Assembly: GCA_051453625.1 (NCBI GenBank)
Contig: JBOZIK010000001.1
Location: 239,722,906 to 239,786,905 of the forward strand
Reading direction: 5' to 3'
Length of the DNA: 64,000 nt
Source: Welwitschia mirabilis
Lineage: Eukaryota > Gnetophyta > Gnetopsida > Welwitschiales
The notes under the pieces: generated by a model
Databases searched by the model: none
Told to the model about the DNA's origin: nothing
Seen by the model: only the letters and a program-made list of their open reading frames with translations
Position numbers and translations under genes: made by a program
In this document: positions 34,851-48,090 of the stretch, piece after piece
Position numbering within the stretch: the stretch's first letter is position 1
How the letters are laid out: each line of letters begins with the position of its first letter

Positions 34851-35429
34851 AGACTAGAGAAGGCCAAGAGGGGTAATATATTTGGTCTTGTTCCTTTGGC
34901 AAACATTAAGACTACCACATGCTTCTTAATATCCTTCTTCATACCCTTCCAATAAAAGGTTTAGGATATTATCTTGTATGTTTTTAGGAAACCTAAATAA
35001 ACTTCTTTAAGGAAAAAAATGAAGCAACTATAAGACATTCTAATTCCACTAGGATTTGATTTAAATACCACTCTATTCTTGTATCATAAGATACCATCAT
35101 TGTAAGTGTAACAAGGTAAGCTTCTAGGATGCCTTTGAAATTACTAAATGATACTTTCCAATTCCTCATCACTTGTAGCTTTGACTCAAACTTGATCCAC
35201 CCAAATAGACAAGGAATAAAATATGGCTAATAATTCTCCTTTCATCTTCTTGAAAAGGGCATCAACTATAGAATTTTCTAATCCTTTCTTGCACTTAATT
35301 ATGTAGTTATAGCTCATGAGCTTTGCCGTCCATTTCTATTATACCTCTATTGATAACCTCTACTCTTGTAGATACTTGAAACTATAGTGGTCGGTGCATA
35401 TGATGAAACGTTGTCCAATGAGATAGTAC

Positions 35430-36400
35430 TGCCATTTTTATATAGCATGCAAGATTGCCATCATCTCATTTTCGTAGGTGGAAAGCTCTCGATGTTTTTC
35501 ACATAACACCTTGCTCGTGAAGCCTATAGGCCTTTCTTCTTGCATCAAAACTACTTCAATGCCTACACTAGAGGCATTACACTTAATCTCAGATTGTTTA
35601 GGAAAATTAGGTAAGGTAAAAACTAGAGTAGACATCATAGTTTGCTTTAAAAGATTAAAGGCTACATTAGCTTCTTTATTTCATACAAAGGAATCTTTTT
35701 TTAGCAAAGCGGTAAGAGGTGTAGAAATTTTTCCATAGTCCTTAACAAATTTTCTGTAATATTCTACTAATCCCAAGAAACCTCTTTGTGATCAAAGATA
35801 TTTAGGAATGGGCCATTCTAGCATACATGATACTTTTTGAGGGTATATGACAATACCTTTCCAAGATGTAATATGCCCCAACTACTCCATTTGAGCTTAT
35901 TCAAAAGAACACTTTAACTGTTTGAGAAATAATTTATGTTCATGAAGAATTTTAAAGATTATCTCTAGGTGGATAAGATGATCTAACCATAATGCCCTTC
36001 ATGTATGTAGAAAGCTGTTTTTAGAATATCTTATTCATAAACATGAACTTGATAATAATCTAATGTGAGATCTATTTTAGAAAAATAAGAAACTTCATGT
36101 AATTAATCTAGTAGCTCATCGATTATAGAAATAGGAAATTTATCTTTCACAATGATTTTATTGAGTGTTCTGTAGTCGATGCACACTTGCCAAGACCCAT
36201 ATCTCTTATACACTAGTAATATAGGAGAGGAGTAGGGACCGTTGCTTGGTTGAATGATATTACTCTCCAACATCCCCTTAGTTTGATGCTCAATTTCTAT
36301 CTTCTAAATATGTGGATATAAATAGTATTAGATATCTGAAAGACGACTATTAGGAAGTAAGGTAATGTGATGATCTTGGGAATGTTTAGGGGGGAGTTTG
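35430..36400 (-). pseudogene. Reverse transcriptase and RNase H of nested gypsy element
   Basis: RT core at about 36050-36190 reads DYRTLNKIIVKDKFPI, then DELLD and FSKIDLTLDYYQV. RNase H at 35438-35638 reads NASSVGIEVVLMQEERPIGF, then LSTYENEMMAILHAI, where the first catalytic aspartate (normally TDAS) is asparagine. Stops interrupt the RT half. Confidence 0.9.
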
Positions 36401-36421
36401 ATGGGAGTTACAAAGACATAT

Positions 36422-36739
36422 TCAAAGTATTGTAGTAAGCATTGTAGTTCTATTGACAACTCCTCCATTGCCTTTTTTCATTTTAAGTAATATAGGGTCA
36501 TGTACATAATAGTGTTCCCTTTGACCATTATTTTTTTCAATGACATGACTACTAATAATCTCTATAAGAGAATCTCTTACCCCTTTAAGAAGATAGCATT
36601 GCCCTTGAAATTTAAACTTTATATACAATTTAGAGAAATTCCATAAAATAGGGCCTAATGTATGAAGCCAAGAAGCATCAAGAACTATATCACACCCATG
36701 AAGAGAAAGCATTATAAATCTAAAGTGAAGATAAAGCAT
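36422..36739 (-). pseudogene. Protease to RT linker of nested gypsy element
   Basis: 105 open residues include LHGCDIVLDASWLHTLGPIL and WNFSKLYIKFKFQGQ. These match the GCD.VLGxxWL..LGPI.WDF segment downstream of the gypsy protease. The active-site DSG lies further upstream in decayed sequence. Confidence 0.85.
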
Positions 36740-36899
36740 TGTATAGTGAGAGAGAGATTATCACATGCACTTTGGATTTGTAGGCGATCACAATTGGTCA
36801 CCATGACTTCAAGAGGTTTGTCAGCTATCCATTAAGAATTTAGATGTTTCACCAAATCTGGATGGATGAAGTTGTAAATGCTACTAGAATTGATAAAAC

Positions 36900-37990
36900 T
36901 ACTAACATGTTACTTCTTAAATTCTACCTTCACCCTAATTATCTAGGGAGACAAGGTATCAATCATGGCGTGCATAGAGATTTTCAATTATAGGTCCTCC
37001 ACTGATGCATCTATCACATCCATCTTTGATTCTGATTCATCATCAGACCAATCTCCTCAATAAATAACAATTGTTTTATTTTATAGTAATGACCAGGTAT
37101 AAACTTATTATTATAGTTATAATATAGTCCCTTACCTATTCTAGCCTTAGCCTTTACTGGCATTAGTCACTTGATTGGTGCAGGGAAATAAGTATTATGG
37201 GAAACATGAGTAGTTATAGTATGATTTATCTTATTTCACTTGCATAAGACAAGTAATTACTTCTTCTTTAGCCTTGCTAATTTAATAGCTTGGATCATGG
37301 AGTTGTATTGAAATATGCAAACTTCATGCTTTAATTCATCCTTAAATCCATTGATGAAATAACTCATAAAAAAATTTTTAGTTAATCTAGAATTCCTATT
37401 AGTGAGCTATTTAAAACAAGACTAGTAGTCATTAATAGTGGAGGTTTGTTGCAACTTGGTAAGCTCTCTAGTGTAATCCTCATACATGCTTAAACCAAAG
37501 CATGTGCATAACCCTTTTACAAATTCCTTCCAAGAGATAACACCCTAACATTCCTCGAGCCATTAGTATCATTATAGTTCTTCCTTCTTAAGATGAAAAG
37601 AAGCTAAAGGAATCTTTTATGCTTTGCAATAAGGCTAATTTTGAAAAATTATTTAGCTCAATAGATCAATTCATCATGATCTTCTCCATTAAAGTGAGGG
37701 TTCTTCAAGCATGTGATTCGAGGTTGAATGATGCCTCCATTTCTTATATTGCACTTGGATTCTAGTTGGTGGTGCTTATCGCCCATGGTAGATGATTCTC
37801 TAGACTGTAATGTCAATTGATTAACTTAAAGATGTACACTAGTAATTATTGACTTTAAATCCTTAATGGCAGTAGTGATATGAGTACTCTCACTTGCAAC
37901 ATATGTCCTCATCTCTTGAAGTTGTTGCTTATGTCTTCTTAGTGAAGCTTTTCACTCATTTACCATTCTTGTCTTTTGCATATGAGTTAA
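36900..37990 (-). pseudogene. Gag of nested gypsy element
   Basis: Minus-strand reading near 37400-37500 contains YEDYTRELTKLQQTSTINDY and, further on, FFMSYFINGFKDELKHEV. This matches the gypsy gag core (F..ELTxLxQ.gtV..Y...F; FI.GLk.eir..V), with stops. Confidence 0.75.
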
Positions 37991-37994
37991 TGGA

Positions 37995-38012
37995 GTTATG
38001 GATTTGATACCA
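37995..38012 (-). other. Primer-binding site (initiator tRNA-Met) of nested gypsy element
   Basis: On the minus strand TGGTATCAAATCCATAAC starts two bases after the right LTR. It resembles the TGGTATCAGAGCC site complementary to the 3' end of initiator tRNA-Met, and it fixes the orientation and 5' LTR. Confidence 0.8.
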
Positions 38013-38014
38013 AA

Positions 38015-38369
38015 TGTTGCAAACCTACAAAAAAAAAATACAGAAATTAGAAAAATGTGGAGACCACTTCAAGGGGGTCGAGCCTCTAACAATTACTTTG
38101 AGGGTTATTAACCTCCAATTAAAAGAACTCTGGCTTTTATTCAATGCCTTTAACAATACATGAACCATATATTTATAAGACACTAGTCCTTACAAGATGT
38201 TACAATAAAGTAGATGTTACAAAAAGGGTACTTAAAAGACAAATGTTACAATAAAGAAGACGTTTTCGTCTTTACAATAAAGATAGATGTTACTACTATA
38301 ATGGAACCACAACATTTAAAGAAGACATTATAGATGTTTTAATGAAGATAAATAAGTGGGATTACAACA
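38015..38369 (-). repeat. 5' LTR of nested gypsy element
   Basis: 355 bases with TGTTGC...ACAACA ends on the plus strand. In minus orientation it has TATAAATATA near 38165-38180 as a TATA box and AATAAA about 35 bases further as a polyadenylation signal. It aligns with 32724-33045. Confidence 0.9.
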
Positions 38370-38920
38370 CTCCCATCGTTCTAATACTCCTCCTCTATTT
38401 CTTCTATCATAAGACCTAGAACTTTCCTTGGCCTTCTGTAATTTCTCTTCTTTATCTACTATGACTGCCTTCTGGTTTTTAAGTCATCTTCCAGACTATC
38501 TCTTCTAAGCCCTCTTCATAGCCTTAAATCTCTATGCTTCTTAGGTGGAGGCATATTCATGCAAGCATGGCTTTGCCATGTCCTTGTTATTAGGTTAGAT
38601 CAACTTGATTTTGCTACCATTTTGGGCTTCTCGTTTTTCTTTTGTTTGGTCTCCTATCTTCATAATTGTAGCCTTGCCACAATCAAATGATAAAACTTTT
38701 TCATTTTTTCACACCTCCAATGCCTTTCTCTATTTTTTTATAAATATTCTGTAATGTCCTCTTGCTTCCATGTCCTTCTGTTCAAATGCTTGGTCACCTC
38801 TTTGATTTTTAAAGAACTTACTTTTATCTTGTCCTTGTTTTCTTTTATTTTTGCATATCTAACCTATTCTTCCTTCTCTTTCACCTAGAATTTTATTGCT
38901 TGTATATATGATCAATTACA
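38370..38920 (-). repeat. Tat 3' LTR, segment 3
   Basis: Resumes the LTR after the gypsy insert and matches about 49440-49960 of the right LTR (TTTCTTCTTTATCTACTA, ACCATTTTGGGCTTCTC, TCCTTCTGTTCAAATG, CACCTAGAAT.TTAT). Its right limit is uncertain. Confidence 0.8.
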
Positions 38921-41339
38921 TTAGTAGTGCAATTTTAATGAATTTTCTGAATTTGGTTGTGTGAAACATGTTGTCAAAGGAGTTGCGAAACTAAAGGTAC
39001 TAAGAAGTTTAATTAGAACTTGTTATTTTCTATGCTTTTTTGTAGTATCTGCATTTGAATTCCTTATGTACTTTTGGAGGAGGTGGCATTGGTAGTGCTA
39101 GTAGTCAGTGTAACCAACATCCATAAAAGTGTTGGTAGAGATGGCAGAGAGACCAGTATGGGAAAGATGCAAGGTAATGTCACGTGTCTATAACACTTTT
39201 ACTTACTCCTCTGTCTACACAATCACCTAAAATCTAGTGCCCACTATCTTATCAGATTTCAAAGAAAAGCTTGTATATTTCTAGCTATACAAGCTCTCCT
39301 TTAAAATTAACAAAAAGTTATAGAAGTAGAATTAGCAAAGCAGATAAATCTAGATTATGCTATAGTCAATTAGAAGGCACTATCATCCTTAAGAAAGCAC
39401 ATTATTTTTATTGACTACATGTCATTTTTGTGTATAGGTAAATGTTTCTTTCTATGTTCCTCTAGATTTTGGGGGGAAAAAAATACAAGAGTGTTCAGAG
39501 AGAAAATTCCTTATAAAAGAAAGGCTTGCAAATGAATATGTTAACTCTAGCATATGACATTTTTCCAATTCTCAACAATTGTGATTACTTTAGAGCATTT
39601 GAGTGATTGTAGTAAAGCAACACATGCAATGGGCTTAATCAAACTTCCACCCCCAAATTCAGGCTTAGTTAAATAGTATGCCCCATTTTTGATGTGAGAT
39701 AAATGTCTTAGCTTCAATCAAAAACAAAAATGAGCATGTGCCCCTTTCAAGGTTTGCACATATCCAAAAATAATACTTTATTTTCCATTTTCTCTTTTTA
39801 TTCTTTCTTTTCTATTTTTTAATTCTTTTCTTTTCATTTTCTTTTCTTTTCTTTCTTTGTTTTTGGGGGATGAGGAATGCCAATGGAGTAAATATAGAAA
39901 ACATGAGGACATGATGTAGGTGATGTATAATAGAGAAAATGAATAAAGGTAGAAAATGGAAAATGAGAAGGATAAATTTCATCTACTCATAATTATAAAG
40001 ATGAATAAAAGTGAGTTAGGATGTCAGAAAGTGATAAATTAAACAAGAATGACAAGGGATGACAATGATGGAAAATAAATGATCATGACATCCTAAAGTG
40101 GTAAAGTGATGTAATAGAAGGGAATGCACATATTTCATATGTGATGTGGAAGAATCACAAGGTGAAATGTGTATGAACGAGGATGGATTCTAACACGGCA
40201 TGATGATATATAGGTTATGAAAATATAATGGTTATGTGAAAACCATCACGAGGTGAATAACAATGATTAAACAAGATGGAAATGGGGATGAAGTGTATGC
40301 ATCATAGTCATGAGAAAGGAATAGGGACATAAATGGTGTCATTATCAAGGAAAAGGTATAATTAGTAAACCATTAAGGGATCTTACCAATAATGAAAAGG
40401 GATGGATCAATTAGAGATATGATATAAAATGGAAAAAATAAAATGATCAACATGCATAACAATAAAGAATAAAACTTAGTAAAATAATATAATTGAGTAT
40501 ATAGGATGTACCATGATGAGCATGTAGTAGCTGACAAATATGAAGAAGTGCAATCATATGTCCTTTCATATTTTCACATGTCTATAACTCTTTTTTTTAA
40601 CTTTTTCCTTTTCTTTGATTCCCCTCCTTTACTTTTTCTTTATTTCTTTCTTCTTTTTTTTTTTTCTTTTAAGAATAAGTGAAAAGCACAATTGGTTTTG
40701 ATGGAAATGGTACAAATAGGATTAAGTGGTGAATAGGGAAAAAATGGGATAAATAGGAGATGATGATGGATAAAAGATATCCTGAAGTATGTATTAAATG
40801 GGAGGAATATCTACTACTAACTAGTGAAATGATGACAATGACATATGAACAAGTAAAAGAGGAAAGCTTAAACAAAGGTGTGAATTATGATAGAAAGAAA
40901 ATTAAGCATGTCATGACATGAGTCTTTGTCGTTTATGTTATCATCATTATCTTCCTCTATGGGTGGAGCCTCATCAAGTGGAATGTTAACTAAAGAAACA
41001 TCAACGGCATGAGAAATGAAACAACCCCTACTATGTGCATGTGGTACATGCTCTCCTCGAACTTGTCTATGAAGGCTAGCAATGCATATCTTCTTAATGA
41101 TCTAACACATGTGGCCAACCATAATCTATAAAACTCAAAGTAAGACATGAAATTTATGTGATGTGTATAAAAGAACAATGTTATCCTACATGAAAATCAA
41201 CTTATATACCCATAGAATACTTTATCAGAAAAGTAAATATAATAGAAAATCATGCAAATTGATTCATGAACATGTAGGAAATGACTAAGTTATAGCATGT
41301 AATAAAGGAAACACATATTCCAAATTTCATTTCATTAAT
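38921..41339 (-). repeat. Tat 3' spacer, partly duplicated elsewhere in the window
   Basis: Non-coding stretch between integrase and 3' LTR, as is typical of Tat/Ogre elements. 39317-40575 has a diverged second copy at 61203-62445. The region is rich in GATGA and AAATGG words, so open frames such as 40669-40875 are chance. Confidence 0.7.
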
Positions 41340-42230
41340 AGTATGATCAAAGATATAAGAAATTTATCATTTTATTCTTTTTGATGTTGTTTATACTCTT
41401 TAGTTTGTATGTTTTTCTATCAAATTTTTGTGAGATGACAAATGGACCTAACCAATTTGGTGAAAATTTTAAGGTCTTTTCAGTCAAATTTTCTTTCAAT
41501 ACCATGTTACCTATATTGTAAGACCTTGAATTCACATGTTAACTATATGTGTTACTAATTTGTTCCTAGTAAACCTGATGTTATTATAGGGCTTTTACCA
41601 TTTTCTCACCTATAGTCATCAACTATGAAAGTCATATTTCATTTGTTGTATTAGACATTTCTAGATCTTTAACTAGGGTCTTTAGTATAGAAATCTAAAT
41701 CTTGATAAATAAGACTGTTTTAGTGCATAGACCAGTTGAAATGGGATCATTTCTGTAGTAATTTTTACTATGGTATACAAAGCTCACAACACTAAAGGAA
41801 ATTTTTTGTGCCATGAATTCACATTCTTTTGTAACAACTTTTTGAGGTAATTAATTATGAGCTTATTTATTGCCTTATATTAACCATTCTCTTAAGCTTA
41901 CCATGGAGTGAAAAATGAATTCTTTGTCCTAAATTTGCTTAGGAAATTTCTTAATTTTGATGATCTGAATTACAAAACATTACCTATGATAATGACAAAG
42001 GGTGCATCAAGTCTTATGACGATGTAACTGAGAATAAAATTTTGGATTTTCTTCACAGTTGTTTATAGCAAAGGAACTACTTTTATCCATTTTGAGAAGT
42101 ATTCTATCACTGTAAGATGTAAGCATGCTAATATAATGAAGTGGATTAATAGGATAAATTAAATCCATACCCCACTTTCTAAAGAACCAAAGTAGATTAT
42201 AGGGAAAAAGCTCAATGGGTGATTGATGTA
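41340..42230 (-). pseudogene. Tat integrase
   Basis: Minus-strand reading contains EYFSKWIKVVPLL near 42075-42115, matching the EYFSKWVEA motif of Tat/Athila integrases. The C-terminal module is at 41347-41535 (MVLKENL, KFSPNWLGPFVI, TYKLKSI), matching the NWEGPY/F block. Stops and frameshifts are present. Confidence 0.85.
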
Positions 42231-43829
42231 TTCTTAGTGAAATGATTTAATAGGTATGATAAGTTCTTGCCATTTTAAAACAATCATCACTCATGTTTTT
42301 CTAGAAGTAATCAAACCTTATAATGTGAACTACTAGCAACCTTGTCTCCTGATGAAACCATACAGGTTAGCATGCATCTCTTTCAAAATGTGAGTAGCCT
42401 CATTTTATGTTAGGCATCTCAAGAAGACCCTCTCATTTAATTTCATACAGAGATTATCTTGGATTAGGGTTAAGCGTGTGGTTTAATCTCTAAAGTTTTG
42501 TTTTTGTAAAGATGTAAAACTATTTTACAACTTTTAATTAGTGAGATAATTCACTCAAATATTATATAATTCATTATTAGCTTTAAGATCTTTGATTAGT
42601 TAACTTAATTCATTATTAGCTTTTAGATCTTTTATTAGTTAACTTACTTCATCTTCTAATAGCTCTAAGTGAGCCATGATTGGTTTCTTATCTAGAAAAC
42701 TTTGACTTAAATCTATGCATGTGGCATATTCTTTAAGTAATAGACCTCTAAAATATGTTTGATTAAAGTTCGTAAGATAATCGATAAACTAGTTTTTATT
42801 ATAAGGAACAACAAGAATTTCACATGAGTTAAATGATGCAAACAACTTTTTTAGTTGTCTAAAATAGACACCTAGGATCCTCGACTTATTTTTGTACTTT
42901 TTTACTACTTGATTGATAAATAATTATGATTCATAAAAAATGCATAATTTCTTAAAACTCATTTGAATAGCTGAAATCATTCCCCTTACTAAAGATTCAT
43001 ATTTGGTGATATTATTTGTACACGAAAAATTTAGTTTAAATGAGAATGACAAAGTGGTTTTATTATTCTAGAAAAAGATCACTCTTGCAAATATACCATT
43101 TTGATTGGATAAACAATCAAATAACATCATCATGCATTAATTCTTTTTCATTTTGATGATTTGAATTTTTTTCACTAGGGAATTGTCTAAATTTACTTGA
43201 GGTTTCACCTTTAGTTTCAACTAGAAGAACTACCATCTGCTTGGCTATACACTTTTCTTTGACTAAATTTTATAATTCAAATTTCAAGTTAAACTTGGTA
43301 AGGATCGATGTTTATTTGATAAAACATGTATTACTACTAGATTATTTGAGTAGATGTTTTAGTAAGTTCTAATTATAAATCATAATCATTTTGTTCATCA
43401 TCATGTAATCACAAGACCTTTGCGAAGAGAATACTAAACTTAAACATGCCTTTTTCACATCAATATAGCTCCTCTCATATTTGTGCAGTGTCTTGTTAAT
43501 GTAATAGATGAGGTGATCTTGATGAAGTTCATCTCTTTAAAAGATCATTATGTTAATTGATAATAAAGCATACACAAGGTAAAGTTAAAATGACTGCTCT
43601 TATCTAAGTGAACTCAAAATGGAAGTAGACATTAAACATTCTTTGATTTTGTTATCATCCCATTTGAACTTATCATCTTTCCTAAGCAAGTGCATGAATG
43701 GTTCACATTGCTTTGTTAAGATTAAGATAAACTAATGTATTGCTTGTAATCTATCCTATGAACTTCATAGCTCCTCTAGATTTTGTGGTAGTGGCATATC
43801 AGGGATTACCTTAATCTTGTTTAGATTAA
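42231..43829 (-). pseudogene. Tat RT thumb and RNase H region, heavily decayed
   Basis: By position this holds the rest of RT, the RNase H domain and the zinc finger of integrase. Stops are so frequent that I can name no motif with confidence. Confidence 0.45.
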
Positions 43830-44400
43830 TTTTTATGCCTCATTTCGATACCATAAAGCTAGGAGTTTTTTTGATGGTATATTAAACATGCATTTATTTG
43901 GATTCATGCATAAGTTAATATCACTTTACTTATATGAAGAGCTAGTTAAGTTCTTGGGATGATCAATAACTATCTTTGATTTAACCACAACATTATTCAC
44001 ATAGTCTTCCATGTTTTGATGATCATATTATAGAAAATTTGTGTCATTGCATGCTGGTATGTTGCACTAGTCTTCTATAATCTAAAGGGAATCATAACAT
44101 AATAGAAGAAACCTCATGGAGTTATAGAGATCATCTTATGCTAATTTCTAAGATTGATGAGTATCTAATTATAACCAAGTTACTATCCATGAATGATAAG
44201 ATATCATAACCTTTAGTCCTATATACTAGTTATTAATGTTTGGTAAAGGATAGTCATCCTTTAGGATTAATTTGTTTAGGTTATGATAATTGAAACAGAT
44301 CCAAATCTAACCATTTTTCTTTAGAATTATCACCATATTAGACAACCAGTTTGAGTAGTCCACCAGTCAAATGAAGCTGATAATTAAAAGATGTTTTAAA
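43830..44400 (-). pseudogene. Tat reverse transcriptase core
   Basis: Minus-strand reading contains NWLSNMVIILKKNG (44308-44355), NLNKLILKDDYPLP, MEDYVNNVVVKSK (43973-44012; YVDD has become YVNN) and MNPNKCMFNIPSKKLL near 43855-43905. The order and spacing are those of Tat-lineage RT. The catalytic change and stops show it is dead. Confidence 0.9.
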
Positions 44401-46859
44401 TCTTGTTTCATCATCAACATAAGATAAGGTCTAAACTTTATAATATTTTATTTCATTAGGTTTGAGTTTGATTTCAAGATGATGTTATGCATGAAGATCA
44501 ATTTGTAGATGTCTTACATATCTTTATACTGCCAAGCAAAGATATCCTTATTAGATGACAACACATGTTCTAGTGCAAACTTGATTTACTATGATAAATG
44601 CTTATTGATATTAAGCAAATTCTCTTGATTAGTGGAATCTAGTAGAAAGTCATATGTCATGACATCTTATTACTTTACTAAAGATGATTTCACTTACTTT
44701 GACTTCATTGTTTCATATGCTTTAGTGCTTCTAGTTATTTTTTCTTAATTTGAGAAGATACAAAGTTTTCATAGGGATTCATTGTCATCAACATCCACAA
44801 GATTAAGATTAATAGATATTTTAATGAGCTAATTAGAAAGAATAACACACAAGGGAGAGCTTAATAGTTTCCTCATTATGATATCCTCTAAGATAAAGAG
44901 TTAAGGTAATAACCCACTAACAAGGATGAATGAAAACAAAATGCTAAAGAACATGATAAGCTGCTATGGTTAAAAGAGGTAAAAGAATAAGCTTGAACCA
45001 TTCATAATAATTTTTTCTCATTGCAAAAGTTTTAACTCATTATGCTTTCAACATGTTAATCAATGGTGTGAACGACTAAGGATTTGCATTGCCATTGAGA
45101 CTTTGCTTAGCTATGTAAATGTGTTTAGCATGAGGTACTTTGACAGTTAAGGACTTTATTCTTTGTACTTTAGCTAAATAAGTAAACTAAAAATTTTTGG
45201 TTTTCTTCTTTCCTTTTTCCCCTTTTTTCTTTTTTTATATTTACTTATTTATTTATTTATTTTTCCCCTTTTTTCTTTTTAAATTCTTAGGCATTAATTT
45301 CATGGGCTAATCAAAAAATCCTATAAGAGGAATGGGATTCAACCTATATCTAGGATCTAAATATTAAGAATCAATGAGACCTTCGTATTATGAGGTTCAT
45401 GGGATTGTATTCAAAGTGCAAACAAGGAATTATCATCTTCTTGGGTATACAAGATGATGGTTAAGATGATGATGTATATGAAGCTTTCACATTTGCCACT
45501 ATGGGATTCATTCTAATGGTATTAAAAATTTAGACCTAATGAGTTTTATCTTTTAATGGAATAATGATATGATTACCCTCATATTCATTATCTAGGGATG
45601 TTACAATAATAAGTTGAATGCTAAAATATTGTCAATTACATGAACTTGGTATTCTTTATCTTTTGGGCTACTTTGAGAAATAAGGCTATTACACCTCTTG
45701 ATTTGTTCTTGAAGTCTTTAAAACCTCCGATCATGATACTATTTTTCAAATTTACCAAGTGTTGCATGTTGAACTTGTTAAGGCAATATCATTTTATTAT
45801 GTTTAGCTTAGGTCCATAATTAATAAGATCCCTACTCACTTTGGTAAGATCATTGTTCACTAATATGTAGGATTATTCTATTATGATTATCCTCCTAGAG
45901 CTAGTAGAAATCTTATGATGCAACAAGTAACCTATTTTTTCATCCTATTCTCTCTCTTGGATACTTATCTGCTTTAAGGTGGCTTTTTGTTTGTCTGCTT
46001 GGATCTGGTTAAAAGATGAATTTGGGATTAATCACTCCTTGCATATTCTCGTAAATGTGATCCTATGAGGTTTAAGACTCTCAATCATCGAAGTGAGATA
46101 ATGGTATATTTCCTCCACTTTGAAGGTAAATGTTTGTATTCATACATGTGATTGAGGGATAGGATAAGCCCAAGAGTATTTCCTCTAAAGCATTACATTT
46201 AACTTCTCTTTGTTTTTTTAGATAATTTCTTTTAATAATTTTTCAGGTTGGTTTTGGATCACTAGAATTATAAAGGAATCATTATTATTCTAAAATGCCA
46301 TATTCTGTGGTGGTTGTGATGTAAAAAGATTGAGGAGGGAAAGTGTTCTTATACATCTCAAGCTATTCATTTCCAGCAGCTAAGATTGTATCAAATTTTA
46401 TGTCTTTTTTATTTTTAATAAATGATGAACAATGTGTTTTAGGCTGAAACAATTCTTAGGAGGATGTTCCCTAACTCTGTGATATTCATAGTATTTTAAT
46501 TCATCATGTCCTTTTAGTTTAAATGCATCAGGATCTCTTTGTTTGATTACAGACAACTAGCTTATTAGATTTTTTAATAACATTGATAGGATTTTAGTCA
46601 TTGGGATGCTCAATTTCATGGAATTTCTCCTAGATTGCATGGTTGTTATTTGACTTTGATGTTTATTTTGACTTTGGTTTTGAGACATGTATGCCTTCTG
46701 TTGGGTTTTATTATAGTGGTGAAGGTTGGTTATTGTCATGGAGAGTAATACAGTTAATAGAAAGCTAGTTGCAAAGTGAAGAATCGTGGGACAAAAGGAT
46801 CTCAAGGTGCCATTGGTGCCATCATTAGATTACCTATTGATGGGGGTAAGTAAACTAGT
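44401..46859 (-). pseudogene. Tat gag-protease linker region
   Basis: Decayed coding or linker DNA between gag and RT. The open piece at 46557-46805 is asparagine/glutamine/lysine-rich, as gag C-termini can be. A protease DSG/DTG could not be identified. 45180-45290 is pyrimidine-rich. Confidence 0.5.
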
Positions 46860-47480
46860 TGATCTAGTTGATTAATGATAGCAACATTCTTTGGGTTTTT
46901 GCCTTTACTACTATTTTTCTATCTCCTAGATGGTTTTCTCTGGGATGTATTACCATATTTTATAATTTTTTTCCCTTCTCCTATGATTTCAATCATCTTA
47001 GCTAGGATGACTACGTCTTTAAAGTTATCAAAACATTGCGTCCTCAGACAGGTGCATGACTTGACAAAGACGTATGTCATATTAGAATCTATGATGGGAG
47101 CCTTTAACTATAATGTAGCGAATCTCCATTGATGTGGATACTCTTGTACTATCTTATTAGACTGTTATAGTGGTTAGAGTGTCTAAAGTCATTTTTTTCT
47201 AGATGTTAATTAGATAATTTTAAAAAAAACATCTCTAAGAGCTATCTTAAACTCGTAATGGATTGAGTAGGAACATAGTGGTACCACTCAAGGACTTGTC
47301 TTTTTAAGAGCGACATGTGGTATTATAATTAATATTGTACATAACACATTATGGTAATAGTTTCTTACATTCATGATGGGACCTTCTATGCTAGCAAAAT
47401 TTTCAAAGTCGAGGTCTTCACTTAGTACAACAATCTTGGGAGGGACAGAAAGGGGAAATTGGAGTGCCATCAAAATTGGA
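46860..47480 (-). pseudogene. Tat gag
   Basis: Minus-strand reading starts PPKIVVLSEDLDFENFASIE (VPxFxKFDG-like, 47400-47450). It continues through a decayed SSWxDL segment to YPHQWRFATL (EYAQRWRELAA-like), then IIGEGKKIIKYG near 46949-46990 (GExIExGIK-like). This matches the long gag core of Tat/Athila elements; stops are frequent. Confidence 0.8.
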
Positions 47481-48090
47481 GTCTAGATAGTTTTCTTGTT
47501 TTGAATACCCCATTTCAGATTTTTAATGCCTTCCAAATAGTGTTTAGATCTAATTGGTTATGGATTTATTTTAAGTCCATATGTTTCTTGGTAATTCTTC
47601 TTCATGAGTGGAGTACTCAAAGAGGTTATTACCATTAGCATCTTTCTTTACATCACATTCTTGTAGTCTTTCTAGGGCTCCTGCATCTTCTTGATGGCCC
47701 TAATTATTAATGAGTTCTTCATCATTTCCCCTTTTAGGATGAAGATAATTTTGTGTTTTAATTCTTTCTTGATTAGTTGACCTTAATATTTTTGATGCCA
47801 TAGCACAAATTCATTCACTAGAGTGGATAAGGTATGGGTTCCAATAACTTCTATAATATATAATGGCATGAAGCACATTCATGATGAGGGTATATGGGTC
47901 TTATTGGAAAAGAAGCTTATACAGTTCCTTAGAAATGCATCCCTTTTTACCATGTGTCCAGATCGACATTGTAACAATTGTAACTTAGAACAAGGTAGTG
48001 GGAAAGAGACAAATGCAAAAGATCAAATGAACAGTTGAAAACCCACAAGAGGGACCCTTCCTCTAGTATCAAACTATTTTGACTAATTTT
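47481..48090 (-). other. Tat 5' leader
   Basis: Non-coding DNA between gag and the 5' LTR. TGATACTAGAGG on the minus strand at about 48060-48075 weakly resembles a tRNA-Met primer site but lies 15-20 bases too far from the apparent LTR end. Confidence 0.4.

Larger units (their letters stand above)
32724..38369 (-). mobile_element. Complete Ty3/gypsy element nested in the Tat LTR
   Basis: Two LTRs (32724-33045 and 38015-38369), a 5-bp duplication CTCCC on both sides (32719-32723, 38370-38374), a primer site next to the right LTR, and a minus-strand order of gag (about 37000-37990), protease region, RT, RNase H and integrase. The right LTR is thus the 5' LTR. The integrase C-terminal block ([16 protein letters not shown], near 33290-33340) and overall size suggest a chromovirus-like gypsy lineage; a chromodomain is not seen. 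A gap of 809 N removes part of integrase. Stops are frequent, so the copy is dead. Confidence 0.9.
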
